Shown here: piece by piece, positions 31,140-43,900 of the stretch
How positions within the stretch are numbered: position 1 is the stretch's first letter
Layout: each line of letters starts with the position of its first letter
Origin: Massospora cicadina
Taxonomy: Eukaryota; Entomophthoromycota; Entomophthoromycetes; Entomophthorales; Entomophthoraceae
Length of the DNA stretch: 64,000 nt
Assembly: GCA_022478985.1 (NCBI GenBank)
Contig: JAKSZP010012229.1
Span: forward strand, 1 to 64,000
Direction of reading: 5' to 3'
Made by a program: the position numbers and the translations under genes
The notes under the pieces: generated by a model
Databases searched by the model: none
What the model saw: only the letters and a program-made list of their open reading frames with translations
What the model was told of the DNA's origin: nothing

Positions 31140-34100
31140 CTATTACATTTTTTCATGGGGTTCAGTTTGGAAAGGATGAGGCCAAGAAACTATTAGAGCA
31201 AGGACCCTTTTATCACGTGATTGATATTGAAAGGTAAAACATCCCATTAAGGGACTAATTTTTACATTATCAATCAGTGGGAACATGTTACTATACTTAA
31301 AAATATAGATAATATGCTTATTAAGGGTTTATATGGGTTTCCCTCTCTATGTCTGTCTCCCTTATTGATTTTTTATTAAAAATTATGGGGAACGCAGTCA
31401 TACAAAAATTACCTGAAGCTCAGTGATACAACTATCAAGAACATATATCCTTTTTATGATGCTAATCACCCAAGCAGCCTGTTACTCAGGGACAAGATCT
31501 TTTCTAATGTTGACTTGAAGGACGCATATAACAGAAATGTATATGATAGCAATGAGTAAAAGACAGCGTCAAAATGAGATATGAATGTTTGAATGTCCAG
31601 TTATTCTATTTGGGTTGCTTAACACATATAACACATTTCAGAAAGATGATCAAAATGATCTAGTGTGGCACATGAACCACTTCAACGTTTACTACCTTAG
31701 AGATAATTTAGTTTACAGAAAGGCACTAGAAGAAAACCTAATGCATCTGAACTTGGTCATTTTTTATTATTAAGGCACAACTCAAATGTAAAGAGATTTA
31801 AAAGTGAGTTTGCGCAGAGGAAGTTGTGTACCTTACCTATTGTTGGAAATTTTGCCCACATTATGTGGCTGGATCTCTATAATAAATCTTTTTATCCACT
31901 AAGTTATGAATACCGCTAGTGGAAGTGGGAGTTATTGATTACCTACAAAAGCTAATGTTTGGAGAAACATTTTTAGCGAACATTTTAGTATTTCACTGGA
32001 TTTTATTCTGCTGAATTGCTAATGTTTCATTGAGGAAGATCTCTGACAATATCAATTTATTAGATTGTTGATTCTAATATTGATAATCTATTTAACTTGT
32101 ATGAGTCAACTATGTTTGGTTGCCGATCAACTAAGGGGTTTATGAGTTGCTAGGCGTTTGAAGCCGCCTATGATAAGCAACTTGTGAGTTAACTTTTTAG
32201 GGAACGCAACCTGTTGTTTCTGGTAAAAGTCCCATTACCTAAGCAGGTGTTAACCTAATAATGGTGACATACTGAAGTTGAGAAAAGGAGTTGGAACATG
32301 TTATTTGTTTAACCCAGAAGAGGTCACATTGATGGTCAGCGACAGAATCTGATAAACTGATGAGGAAGATCATCGTTTATAGTGACCCTGGAGGGTTAGT
32401 TCATCAGTGACGGCTGCTTACTCCAATTTGGACGCCAACAGAAGAGTTGAACATAAAATGTACATATAAATTCCCTTGCATTTTTCTAGATAAGGAAGAT
32501 AAGAAAGTCTAAATTAATCTAAATTTAGACTGTCATACATTTAGTGTATAGTTTTCTCTTGAGACTAGAGAAGAAGAATATGAAATAAAATATCTATTTT
32601 ATTGTTACCTCCGTGGACTCTGCGTGAAGAGGGAAGAAGAACCTCTGAACCTAATACTAAATTAAGTTGCATCTTAAGGAAGAATTGAAAGAGTAAAATT
32701 TTTCTAATATTCCAGAAGAACATTCAAAAATTAAACAAGCACCAAGTTTACGTTAAACCTAATAAGCATCCTGTGTATGAATTTCAACTAAAGTGATAGT
32801 CTTCATACTATTCCTACCTTATACTAATTTTATTTATCAACAAAATAAGAAGAGCAAATATTAGGAAACTGTAAAGTTAAACATGAGAGCTGAAGAAAGC
32901 TACAAACTTAAAAGAGCACACAGCTCCCAGATTTTAACACCTATGATGTGAGAAAAAATGGATTTACCATGGCAGCTATCAAGGCGAGAAATTTTAGGTC
33001 ATGTCCACCCCTACCTTACCAAAAGAGGCTCACGGCTCCTAAACTTACCATATTTGCCTTGGGTTTATCAAAAACTTTTCCTCCGTTGCATTGCCCCTGA
33101 CGTGTATCGCCTCAGAATATGTGCTTTTAAAGTGGAACTCAATGATGAAAATTTTTCTGGTTTCCAACAAAAATGCTTTTATTTTTGCCCCTGTGGTAGA
33201 CATGCTAACTATGAGAAGCCTTTTGCAGTTGAGACTGAAGAACCTGGTTTTGCACATGAAGTTTTCTTGTTGCAGAATGAAGGTTTAAAATAGGCTGCAT
33301 TTTTTAGCCTACTATATCAAGAAGCTCATTCCCAGAGGAATACAACTACCTTTAATAAACTAAGGAATTTATGGCTATCAGCCAAGCGTTGAATACTTTG
33401 AACCAGTACCTATGTTGGGCAAAATCCTTGTGAGAGTTATGTTGAACCGTAAAAATCTCCCACACTTCTCACCCCATGACAGATCAATCAGTGGCATGCC
33501 ATATGGGTCTTTACTATGGCTGACTTTAGCTCTGATTAAGATTACATACTATAGAGGGACCATCTAGTACTAAAAAAAGATTACATACTATAGATGGTTA
33601 CTGTGGTTATTAGTTACCTAAGCCGTCATCATGACTTAGTACCCGACAATGAAGAGATTTTGCGTACAAAACGCAAAAGCTGTTAAAGCACAAGGACCTA
33701 ATAGACTACTTTGTAAATTTTGTAATAGATGGAAAAGATGAAGAGGTTTTTGAAGGTTCAGGATTCTAATAAATTTTTCCAAGAAGTGTGGAATGACCTC
33801 AGCCTGAACATGCACTTTGAATGGCACAAGAAGTGATACTTAATAAAACGTATAATGGAATATTTTAAAGGTTGGATGTTTGTGCCAGAGTTTTAAAACA
33901 GCTGGAGATTATACGTGATCAAAATGACGCAGCTATGGATGGACACCTGAAAGAATAAAAATGTTTATCTCAATCAAAGTACATTATAGTGGCCTGTTTT
34001 ATTATCAATGTAGCTTAATGCTTGGCTGTACCTGAAATAGGGTTGACTAAGGATTGTGGAGGTTATCATGAGGGTCAGTTGGAGCCAATAGAAGTCAAAC

Positions 34101-35000
34101 AGAAGCCATAGGAATTGACATCTATGATTTTAATTTGTAGTCACCGTTTTTCCTAGCGTTTCAATGCAGTTCTATAGTCGTTAATAGGTTTAACAAAATG
34201 GTCTAAGTCTAACTTAAAGATACAAGTGACATCACAAATGAGATCAACTAGTTTTCTAAGAAGACTTTTTACATCACAGCACCCCAGAGGGTTTCTCATA
34301 CCGAGGGTCACTATCTCAAATTACTTTTTGGAATTGGATTCTCTCAAATCTCAGAATTAAAAAGTTTTCTACTCGCATACCATTTGAAAACTGAAGTACA
34401 GATTAAGATAAACTAGATTTTGGAGCAGTACCTTAATTTATGTAAACTTTGAACAAAATAACTGGGTTGAGTTGTCACATTGGTACAATTTTATTACGCT
34501 AATATTGATCACGCCTCAACTGGGATGTCATTTATAGGCAAAATATGGCCATATGTTCAAAGAGAACCTTTCTCTGCCATTTTAATATGATAATGGAAAG
34601 TTTTCATTTATTTATTACATCACTTTCATGTATTATACTTTGCCAACTAGAAATAAGTTTTACATACCTATAAGGAATTTTCAGACATGGGCAGATACCA
34701 AGGGAACATTGGAAGTTTGTAGTGAATTATATATGGATACAAAGGATATTACCTAAGATGTGTTATGTTGCAGGATTGTCCATTAAAGCGTGGGATAGAA
34801 TAATATGAAAGAAAAAGCAAGGAAGGTGGTCTATTGAGTTGGAATACCTGAAGAAGAAAGATCCATTATAGGTTCCTCCAGCCTCAGTTGAAAAACTTGA
34901 AAGTTACATGTTACATCAGAAATTAGAGAGGCAGCATCCTCTCTTATCAAAGGACCCTGCTCTGAGTACAAAGTAGATACCATCTGTCAGATTCTGGTGG
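31140..35000 (+). pseudogene. pol: Very old Ty3/gypsy (sushi-like) pol remnant
   Basis: RT at about 31,419-31,790: TIKNIYPF, then LRDKIFSNVDLKDAYNR, then YYLRDN at 31690-31707, where YLDD is expected; the first catalytic Asp of the pair is lost. RNase H lies around 33,170-33,560 (KPFAVETEEPGF.HEVFLLQNEG, and later MPYGSLLWLTLALI...TYYRGT). A segment at about 34,815-34,905 (EYLKKKDPL, a stop, VPPASVEKLESYM) resembles the end of a chromodomain. The phrases fit the vertebrate sushi-like lineage. Integrase is not clearly readable. Heavily decayed, AT-rich. Confidence 0.7.
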
Positions 35001-37043
35001 TTGACCCAAAATAAACCCTTCAACAACCAACAAATCAGGCCATTTATCCTCCCAACACTCAAGATAATAACTAAATCTCAACTTAAAGCCTATTGCAATT
35101 ATATGGCTCAGGCCAATTATCTCAAAGTCAATGCAGTACAATAATTATATCAAAAGCTCAGACCAGATACAATCACACATTCAAGCCAAATATCACTGCA
35201 ACAAAACTCGGCTATTGGTCCTAACTAATTGGGAACAATATCAATCACTCACCATAAAGAAATCTTTTGGGATTGACCCAAAGAAAACGTCTAAAAATCC
35301 CATGGACAAAGAGTTGTATTAAACGTAATCAAATTCTGACCCTAGGGTTAAATTTGTATGTCAAATCTTGTAATCAGCACAATAGCACTTGCTTATGGAC
35401 CTCCTAAATGGGAGAACCTAGTGCTATTGAGATAGGCCTGCCAACGTCCCAATTAGGGGTGCGTCATTTACTTCAATAGATGCAAAAATTCCACAGAAGA
35501 CATTCTTCATCAGCAGTATAACGAAACTCAAATTGAGAGGATCCTAGGAAAATTTTGCACGTTCTTATTGCGATTTTTGTCCCTGAAATCCTCCCAAATA
35601 TGAGAGTATTTTGCTATCAATAAACCTAGAAATAGGTCATAGTCATATTAGTTCAGGACCAAATTGAGGTGGAAAATAATATGTGGAAATCACGTAATAA
35701 AATGTGGCCAGGAGATGCCCTAGAGGTATCAGTACCGGCGCCTGGCCTGATAAATAATCATCAAATAACATAGTCTAAATAAAGATCTATTTCATTTTAT
35801 CTCTTTCCTGGTTTTTATCAGAATCTTTTCTTTGGAGAGTCTTTCAATCTGGAAGTGCAAAAATAAAGCTTGTACCTTAGCCTGCCTTGGTAGAAGTTCC
35901 TAAATACAAAGGGAAAATTATGTTAAAATTTGAGCAGAAGAGTCAGAATAATCTAAATACGCCTACTGAGCTTCCAAACGGTCAGAATACCATAAGCCAC
36001 AGGCTAAACTGAGGATCATTTGGACGAAATTCTTCCCAATTAAGCGTGCTGGATCTATATTATCAAGCGAGCAATCCTCAGATTTTTGAACCATTACAGA
36101 AGTTAGGTTACCATGGGAAATATATTACCTGGTCAAGTGTTCTGAGTACCTAAGTGATTAGAACACATGTGAGCTGTTAAAACCAGAAGAATGCGGGTTT
36201 TTTAAAAAGAGATGGAAAAAAGGGTTCATTGGTAGCTTCACACTGATTAAGATGATGTCAGGGAAGAGCTTGACATAAGAAATATATAAGAAAACTCATA
36301 ATTAGTCTTATAAAATTATGTATATGCCGCAAATTGAAATTGTTTATAGATTTGCTAAAGTCAATTATGATTGCTTCAATATCAAAAAATCTGCAAAGAT
36401 GTGCTGGTGGCCACTTTTAAATATATGGAAGAGAATAGTCCACGTATGAGAACAATTAATTAGTAATCAAGCCAAAGTGGTAGAAACAGTATATATTACC
36501 AGTGGTTGTTCAGTTAAACTTCCAGGTCATTAAAATTCACCTTAGATGCAATATATTGACCTTATTAGCAAGGTTTAGTCTAGGTCAATAACCATGCCAA
36601 CTGTAGTAAGCAACTAATACACACTACTGCACAGGTAATAGTTTGCCTTGTAACTTTGTTGATCTTCCTTGATTGCACAATCTTTACTCCCTGATGAAGT
36701 CAAATTTAATGGAATAATTTACAAAAAGGTATATGATATTTTTTTATTTTTTCTGATATAGTGAATCTCTAATCCAGTAATGACAATTAAAAACAGGTAA
36801 GTATGGGCAAAATGTGATTTTATTCTTACAAAAATAAAAGAATTATAGTAAATCCTCTAGCCACAGAACAGCAATGGCCTGATGTTGGGATCATGACCAT
36901 CAGGGAGTAAAATGTTTTTTTGAGTTCAATAGGTATAATTGTACCCACACATGGGAAAAAGCTGATTTAAAGGATGACAACCACTTTATGACGATTCTGG
37001 AATGACTACTAGGCAGAAAGATAGATATATAATAGTGTTATTT
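35000..37043 (+). other. AT-rich sequence with probable 3' LTR remnant
   Basis: 36,464-36,575 matches 28,276-28,387 by eye at roughly 70% over ~110 bp in the same orientation. It may be the 3' LTR of the element whose pol lies at 31-35 kb. The full LTR limits are not visible. No other feature found. Confidence 0.45.
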
Positions 37044-38209
37044 TGTAAGTCCAGTGAACGTCCCCTTTGTGTAGATTTGACGATTTTCCCATTTCCAAAT
37101 AAGAAGGGTCAAAAGAGGGCGGCTGTATCCCTCATCACCCAGGGCAACCTAGCCCATGTGGTAGATGAGCGCTGGGTAACAGCGCTCCCTCTGAAGATTC
37201 CTCCCCCAGTACCCACGCTCACCTCTGCCAAACTTGTCTGCAAAATTGAGGAAATCTGCATCAAAATTATTAAATTGAAGACAAAAGGTCTAAAACCAAC
37301 AGAAATAAAGCCCAATAGTTGAAAAACTAATAGTTGTGAAGGGACAAGTATTGAATTCTTGGCTGGAATCATTGATGGTGTTAAGTCAGCTAATAGTATA
37401 AACGCTGACACCAAACACCTTTTGAAATCATCAGGATGATCCCCAATGAGCAGGTGGTACCTTTGGGGACTATCACAGATAATTCAAAACCCCTATCTAA
37501 AGAATTGTGATTTGCATCTGATGCAACTCATTTGGCTGAACAAACGCCCCAGCAACTGTGCATGGGCAGGTTGGCTATCCTGAACCTGTTTCCAACCAAT
37601 TGGGACCACCCCTATGTGGGGTGGCCCTGGGAATTTATGTTGCCCATCAGACCAGACGCCATAATGCTAACTGACAGAAATGCAGTTGAGCCTCGGTCCA
37701 GGCGTTTGCAGATGAACTGATAGCGACTCATCCTGCCGCCCAATTTTTTGATGTTGGTTCTAATTAGAATTATCCTCCCCCTCTCCCAAAATCTGCCAGG
37801 TTAGGTCAAATTTTAGGGACCCAATCCCTGCTTTGACCCACTACCAATCAAACACTATTTAATCAGTTGCATCACACTGAGAAAATTTTTGGTCGATTTC
37901 CTTTATCTATGTTCTTTAAAAATCTCTATACCCATTTTCAGCTTTTATTATGTTCAAATATAAGCCTCCCTTTCCGTCTATAATATCACAACCCACGGGG
38001 TGCATGGACATGCTCACCTGGTTCTTCGCTTGGCTCCTATACACAACAATGGATCATGGTCTCTTAGTGACAAAACTACTCACTAGTTTCATATCCAACT
38101 ACCAGCAGCAGTGCCACTAGCATTCAGGCTTGGCGTTTAGGTGCTTTAGCACTCGAACTGGTAGGCCAGTCTGAAAAATAACTTGCTATTTGCCTGACAT
38201 AATTGACTA
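37044..38209 (+). repeat. 5' LTR of the 37044-43194 element
   Basis: Begins TGTAAGTCCAGTGAACG and ends ...TAATTGACTA. It aligns along its full length with 42038-43194. Open stretches inside (37002-37322, 37532-37720) recur in the partner and are not genes. Confidence 0.9.
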
Positions 38210-38600
38210 ACCAACATTTTTAACCATTTCCGACTTTCTCACTGAGATGGGCGTAGCAATGGTTCTTTTTTCTCAGCTTAATAAGATTGTGAAGGAATTT
38301 TAATATGGCCACAATAGCTAGTGCCTCTCAAATTGTCCAAGTTCACCCTCCAGAATGGAATCTTCATGATAGGAGCCGCTGAGTTGTCCTTGATATCAAA
38401 TCCCATCTCCAAATTATTGTCTGAATCACATTCCATAATTGCTGCAGCCATTGTGTTCATGTCAGTATATTTTGGCATTCCAACTTAGGAAGTGTCTACT
38501 CCTGTTGCAAACCTAGTGGTTTCCCCTAATCCTAGTACCATCGCTTTTATATCTACAGACCCAACTATAGCTTCCAATAAAGAGAATTTAGTATACATCT
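38210..38600. other. Short internal leader in place of gag
   Basis: Sense strand shows no gag domain or CCHC knuckle. The antisense strand is open for 66 codons at 38478-38278, but I recognise nothing in it. No obvious tRNA-type primer site follows the LTR. Confidence 0.4.
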
Positions 38601-38601
38601 A

Positions 38602-38815
38602 TTGCCCATGAAAATAAGTATCAGAGATCACCACGTGTCATTTGAGGCCTTAATGGACACAGGAGCAGCGGGTAATTTAGTGAGTCTAGAGTTAGCCCAA
38701 CAACTGGAGCTTGACCTGGACTTAGGTCTTTTTGGTGATGGTTGTTTCATCAGCCTCCCAGACCTCATATTTAGTCTGACGGCCGGTACCTTTCTTGGTA
38801 CATCAGTTTAACTTT
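38602..38815 (+). pseudogene. Aspartic protease domain of the 37-kb element
   Basis: 68 open codons with MDTGAAGNLVSLELAQQL; the active-site Asp-Thr-Gly is at 38656-38664. This is the sushi-type form (D(S/T)GAAGN). The stop at 38809-38811 separates it from RT. Confidence 0.82.
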
Positions 38816-39045
38816 AGTGATTGGTTCTCAGCAATGCCAAACTTGGCGTTCCCAGTAATCTTGGGGGTTTGATGGTGGCGCTGACAACAAGTTAGAATTC
38901 ATCTGGAGACTAATATGTTGTCATTCACTTATAATCAAATGGAGGGGGATTTCCTTTAGTTGATACCCTTAAGAAAACTAAAGGCCACAGATACATCACT
39001 TCCCTCATTTCCTCTGCGGGCCTTCCGTCAGATTTTCCTGAGAAA

Positions 39046-39892
39046 TTGATGTGCTATCGAAGTATCTTCAATTCTGAGAAGGTGGACCATCTCTTCCCTC
39101 ACACTAAATTTGATTTACGATTCTTAACAATGGCGCAGTTGGAGAATATCAACTGTCCCTTGTATCCACACACAGCAGAGGTGGAGGTTGCTCATAACGC
39201 TTGGTTAGAAGATATGCTTAAGAAAGGACGGTTATTTAGAGAGACATCGCCAGTTGCTTCTCCCATCATTTTTGACAAGAAGGCTGATGGTTCCCTCCAT
39301 ATATGCGTGGATTATGGACACCTGAATAAAATTACAGTGCATGATCCTTACCCTTTACCCCTGGAGCAAACTATCAGTCAAGCGTTCGCCAAGTCTAATG
39401 TGTTCTCCAAGCTTAATCTTGTGAACGCCTTTAACCAAATATGGGTGATGGAAGGTCAAGAATAGCTTACCTTGATATGAACAATATGAGTATCTCTAAT
39501 TCTGCGTAATGCCCTTCAGGTTGAAGAATGCACCAGCCACATTTTAAAGAATGATTGATAGTGTGCTGGGTGACCTCCGATTCACTTGCGCAGTCACATA
39601 TATTGATGACATTTTGGTTCACTCCCCAACTCCTGAACAACATGCAAAAGACTTTAAAGTTGTAGTGGCTGCTTTGCTCAAGGTGGGCCTGTTCGTCAAG
39701 CCTCCAAAATGCGAGTTTTATAAGGAGGAAGTTATTTTTCTTGGGAACCTTATTCTAAAAGATGGTTATGCGATTCCCCCAATAAGATGGATGCCATCCG
39801 TGAATGGCCAACTCCAACAACCTAAAACAATTACGAAGTTTCTTGGGCACCATCGTTTTCCTAAAAATTTTCCCCAGCCCTTTCCCAATTAG
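39046..39892 (+). pseudogene. pol: Reverse transcriptase of the 37-kb element
   Basis: 39046-39465 holds FDKKADGSLHICVDYGHLNK and NVFSKLNLVNAFNQI; the first catalytic Asp of the usual KLDL block is Asn. A stop follows at 39463-39465. 39551-39892 has TYIDDILVHS with the catalytic YIDD at 39599-39610, then VKPPKCEFYKEEVIFLG. The broken stretch between them still reads PFRLKNAPATF-like. Confidence 0.88.
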
Positions 39893-40500
39893 CTGCTCCA
39901 CTTCACCCCCTCATAGGTAAGAATGTTCCCTTTCATTGGAAACCTGAGTGCCAGCAGGTGTTTGAGTCAATTAAAGAGGTGCTCTTATCACCCCCCCATT
40001 CTAAAGCATGCAGACCCCTCCAAACCTTATATTGTTGCATGTAATGCTTCATCTGTGGCAGTGGGGGCTTGTAGCTCCAGGAGCATGATGGTTTAAAACA
40101 ATTTAGTCAACTACTTTTTCCAAAAATTCTCCTCTACTGAGCAATCCTGGGCAATATAAAATAAGGAGTTGCAGCCGTAGCATGGGCTTTAACTCATTGG
40201 CAGTAACTGTTACAAGGCGCTCAGCATGAGTTAACAGTGCGTACAGATCACTAGGCTCTTCTATATTTTTTTAAACCACAGAAGTTGGCACATAGGCAAT
40301 TTTGTACCCATCAGGGTTTATGCAGTTTCAATTTTAAATATGAGTTTGTGAAAAATGCATTAAATGTGCTCCCCAATTTTCTTAGCCACAACCTGGCTCA
40401 CTTCCCTCAGGCTCAGATGAAGTGGACCTGGTACCATGATTACCTCCACTCAAATTTTATCTATTGTCCTGCCTGTGGTCTCGTCAGCTGACTTAGCTCC
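39893..40500 (+). pseudogene. pol: RNase H region of the 37-kb element
   Basis: Out-of-frame pieces resemble PFHWKPECQQVFESIKEVL at about 39,928-39,985, a degraded V.CNASSVAVGA near 40,035, and VKNALNVLPNFLSHN (40,345-40,395), the usual end before integrase. Several stops. Confidence 0.65.
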
Positions 40501-40729
40501 TGATGCTCCTCTTATCTCACAGGTTTTAGCAGCACAAATGACCTGCCCAAAAAGGAGTGGAGTTATTTGATTAATCGTCCCTCCAAACACACAAACATTC
40601 CCTATATTCCTTGGTGGAGGGTCTCATATATTTTCAGTCATGGGTTTGGGTCCCTCCTCTCTTTAGAGCTGAGGTGTTTTGAGCGCATCATGATCCTCCC
40701 ACAATTGGCATCTGGGAAATAAGAAATTT

Positions 40730-41345
40730 ATTGATTCTTTAAGCGGACTTATAATTGAGCAGGTTTATCAAAAGAAGTACTGGCCTGGATCTCCAATTGC
40801 ATTACCTGCGCATGGGCCAAGTTGGATCAATCAGGAAGAAATGGCCTTCTTCATCCTTTACAACAGGCAGAGGGTCCATGGACATTGGTGTCCGTGGATT
40901 TTATTGTTGAACTTCCCTGTTCTAATGGGTTTACAGTGGTGATGGTGGTGGTAAATCATTTTACCAAATTTCCCCTACATATTTCATGTTCTTCCACGAT
41001 TAAATCAGAAGAAACAGCTCGTCTCTTTGTGCGCCAAGTGTTTTCTATGTATGTTCTCCCACAGGAGATCATCAGTGAACACGGCTTACAGTTTACATCA
41101 CAGTTCTGGAATGAGCTCTTATCTATTTTGAAAATTACCCTTTGCCATTACACAGCATATCATCCCCAGTCCAATGGACAAACCAAGCGAGTTAACCAAA
41201 TCTTGGAACAGTACTTGCGCTGATATGCCGAAGCTACACAGGATACCTGGGCCAATGATCTCCCCCTTGCTCAATTTGCCTACAACAGCGGAACACACGC
41301 TTCTATGGGGTTTTCTCTCTACGAAGTGACGTTGGGGTATAGTCC
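40730..41345 (+). pseudogene. pol: Integrase of the 37-kb element
   Basis: 40822-41223 is open: HPLQQAEGPWTLVSVDFIVE (first catalytic Asp), HFTKFPLHIS, SEHGLQFTSQFW and HPQSNGQTKRVNQ. The second catalytic position, normally SD.G, reads SEHG. The final Glu of GQTERVNQ is Lys (41,176-41,199). So two of the three DDE residues are altered. A TGA at 41221-41223 precedes YAEATQDTWANDLPLAQFAYN. Confidence 0.87.
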
Positions 41346-41886
41346 CTCATTTTTGATTGGTCCCTGCCTATGCCCCGAGGTCCCACCTGCTGCAGATCAA
41401 ACCATGCAAATTCAGTCTACTCCGTTCTTCATTTGGGAGCATCTCACTAAAGCTATTGGTGATTACAGGTGGTTTGCGGATCAAAAATGGCTTCCTGGCC
41501 ATGACATAGTGGTGGGGTCATATGTCATGCTTGATACACGCCATTTGCAGATGCGGGTATATTCCTGGAAGTTTGCAAGCAAGCGTTCAGGTCCCCACCT
41601 GGAGGAGGAAGACTTGGACAATGGTGCTTTCTGGTTAAAGTTGCCAGCTCACTGGAAACAGCACCCTGTCTTCCACATTTTTAAATTGTCCTCATTCAAG
41701 GGGACTGTTCCCGTGGACCCAGAGCCAATTGTAATTGAGGATTTGGAGGAGGCCGAGGTGGAAAACATCTTAGCATCCAACAAATCTCGAAGGTCAGTTC
41801 ATTATCTTGTTGCCTGGAAGAGCTATCCTTCTTATAAGAAAAGCTGGGTCAAGGCCGCAATTGTGCAAACTGCATGGAACTGGTAA
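41305..41886 (+). pseudogene. pol: Integrase C-terminus and chromodomain of the 37-kb element
   Basis: 193 open codons: GFSLYEVTLGYSP, then the GPF-like basic region VMLDTRHLQMR...PVFHIFKLSSFKG, then a chromodomain AEVENILASNKSRRSVHYLV followed by WKSYPSYKKSWV. Chromodomains direct integration to chromatin carrying particular histone marks. The aromatic positions are largely kept (Y, W, W), which makes this the best-preserved part of the element. It is followed by ~150 bp and a purine run before the 3' LTR. Confidence 0.87.
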
Positions 41887-42037
41887 AGACGTTTCATGAG
41901 TCCCATCTTGATGCTCCCCATTCCTCCCAAAAAATTGCAACTTTAATGGCAATCAAGTTGCTCAAGGCTCACAAAAATGTAGCCCTCATGCAGTTTCCCG
42001 GAGGTGGTGCCCCTCCTTTGGAAAAAGAAAAGGGTAA

Positions 42038-43194
42038 TGTGAGTCCAGGTGAATGTCCCCTTTGCATGGATCGGTCAATTTTACCATTTCCAAATAATAA
42101 AGGTTAAAGAGGGTGACTGTACCCCTCATCACCCAGGGTGACCTCGCCCACATGGTAGACAAGCTCTGGGTAACAGCGCTCTCTCTGAAGATTACTCCCC
42201 AGTACCCTCACTCGCCTCTGCCAAACTTGTCCGCTGAATTGAGGAAATATGCGTCAAAATTATCAAGTTGAAGATGAAAGGTCTGAAACAAATGGGAATA
42301 AAGCTCAACGATCGTAAAACTAATAGTCATGAAGTGACAAGTATCAAATTCTCAGCCAGAATTGCTGATGGTATTGAGTCAGCTAGCAGTTTTTTTTCCA
42401 ATGCCAAACATCCCTCAAAATCGTCAGGGATGAGCCCCAATGAGCAGATGGTACCTTTGGGGACTATCTCAGATAATTCGAAACCCCTATCTAAAGAATT
42501 GGGATTTGCGCCTGACGCAAATCATTTGGCCAAACAAACGCCCCAGCGACTGGGCATGGGTGGTTTGGTCATCATAAACCCATTTTAACCAATTGGGACC
42601 GCCACTATGTGTGGTGGCCCTGGGGAATTCCTGTTTCCCATCAGGCCAGACACCATCACGCTAACTGATGGAAATGCAGTAGAGCCCTGGTCTAGGTGTT
42701 TGCAGATGAACTAATAGCGACTGGCCTGCTGCCAGATCCTTTGATTTCAGTTCTAAAAAATTATCCTCCACCTCCCCCAAAAATTTGCCAGGTTAGACCA
42801 AACTTTAGGGACTCAATCTTCTTTGACCCATTACCAATAGAATACTTATTTGATTAGTGCATTGCACTGAGAAAATTGTTGGTAGATTTTCTTTATTTTT
42901 TTTAAAAAAACCCTATACCCATTTCCAGTTTTTATTATGTTCAAATCTAAACCTCCCTTTCCGCCTATAATTCCACAACTTACGGGGTCCATGGCCCTGT
43001 TCACCTGGTTCTTTGCTTGTCTCCTATACACAACAATGGCTCATGGTATCTTAGTGACGAAATTTTTCACTAGTTTCATATCCAACTACCAGCAGCAGTG
43101 CCACTGGCATTTGGGCTTGGCGTTTGGGTGCTTCAGCACTCAAACTGGCAGGCTGGTTTAAAAACAAATTGCTATTTGCCTGTCAAATTTGACA
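42038..43194 (+). repeat. 3' LTR of the 37044-43194 element
   Basis: A purine-rich AAAAGAAAAGGGTAA precedes TGTGAGTCCAGGTGAATG. The LTR ends ...AAATTTGACA. It is the partner of 37044-38209. Confidence 0.9.
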
Positions 43195-43900
43195 GCTGAA
43201 ATGGTTGCGTTTATTCATATTTTAAAACAATGAGAAGTTAGTTATTTAAAGTTGAGTTAACATTTTTGAAAACACTTTTCCCCTTGACTTGACTCATCCT
43301 TCAGATGATTTTCATGATAAAATTGATGGCCGTAGTTGGGTCTTAAAAACTTTGAATAAATTCTATTGATAATTCTTCTATTGCATAAGTGCACAATGGT
43401 ATAGACGTCAAGGGAAAAACGTTCTAGATATATATATATGGTTCTTTCCAGAGCATTGGCATTTTTTGTGCTCTTTCAAAATCATAAATTTTGCAGTATG
43501 GGCTTGGACACCTTCCTTAAACATATGTAAAGTTCTTCAACATATATCATCCTGAGCCTTTTTATTTATCTTTTAACTAGGGCAGTCCCATAAGTTTTTG
43601 CTTAATCCTAATTGAGGGCTTACCCAATCAGTAAAAATATTCTTTGGGTAAAACTTAGTCCTTGTTTTTACAATTAGGTTGCATTAAAGGGGGCAAGGAA
43701 GACTGCCAACTATAGAGCATTCTAAAGAGCAAAACCCCTTGTGATGCTAAGGTAGCCAATGTTGTAGGCAAACATTAATGAGCTAACAAAAAGGGTCTAC
43801 TGGGATTAGGAAGCAGCAGCAAAAAGTATTTAAATTTTGTTCTAAAGCTTCTGTTAGCCCTATAAACATTTCTGTTAATCTCTAGATGGTATAAAGTTGT
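43195..43900. other. AT-rich sequence, no feature identified
   Basis: Contains a short (AT)n run near 43,430. No LTR, ORF or element end recognised. It may include the degraded 3' end of the minus-strand element to the right. Confidence 0.35.

Larger units (their letters stand above)
37044..43194 (+). mobile_element. Chromodomain Ty3/gypsy retrotransposon, 6.15 kb, gag-poor
   Basis: Two ~1.16-kb LTRs enclose protease, RT, RNase H, integrase and a chromodomain. The DTGAAGN protease, HPQSNGQ integrase and C-terminal chromodomain fit the sushi-ichi/chromovirus lineage known from fish and amphibians. Only ~390 bp separate the 5' LTR from the protease, too little for a gag gene. No matching 5-bp TSD is visible (TATTT on the left, GCTGA on the right). 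LTRs differ noticeably, so it is older than the 12-kb and 56-kb elements. Confidence 0.88.

Noticed and set aside
38278..38478. 66-codon antisense ORF in the gag gap of the 37-kb element
   Set aside because: Tried as an accessory gene. There is no recognisable motif, and a frame of this length is not unusual by chance.
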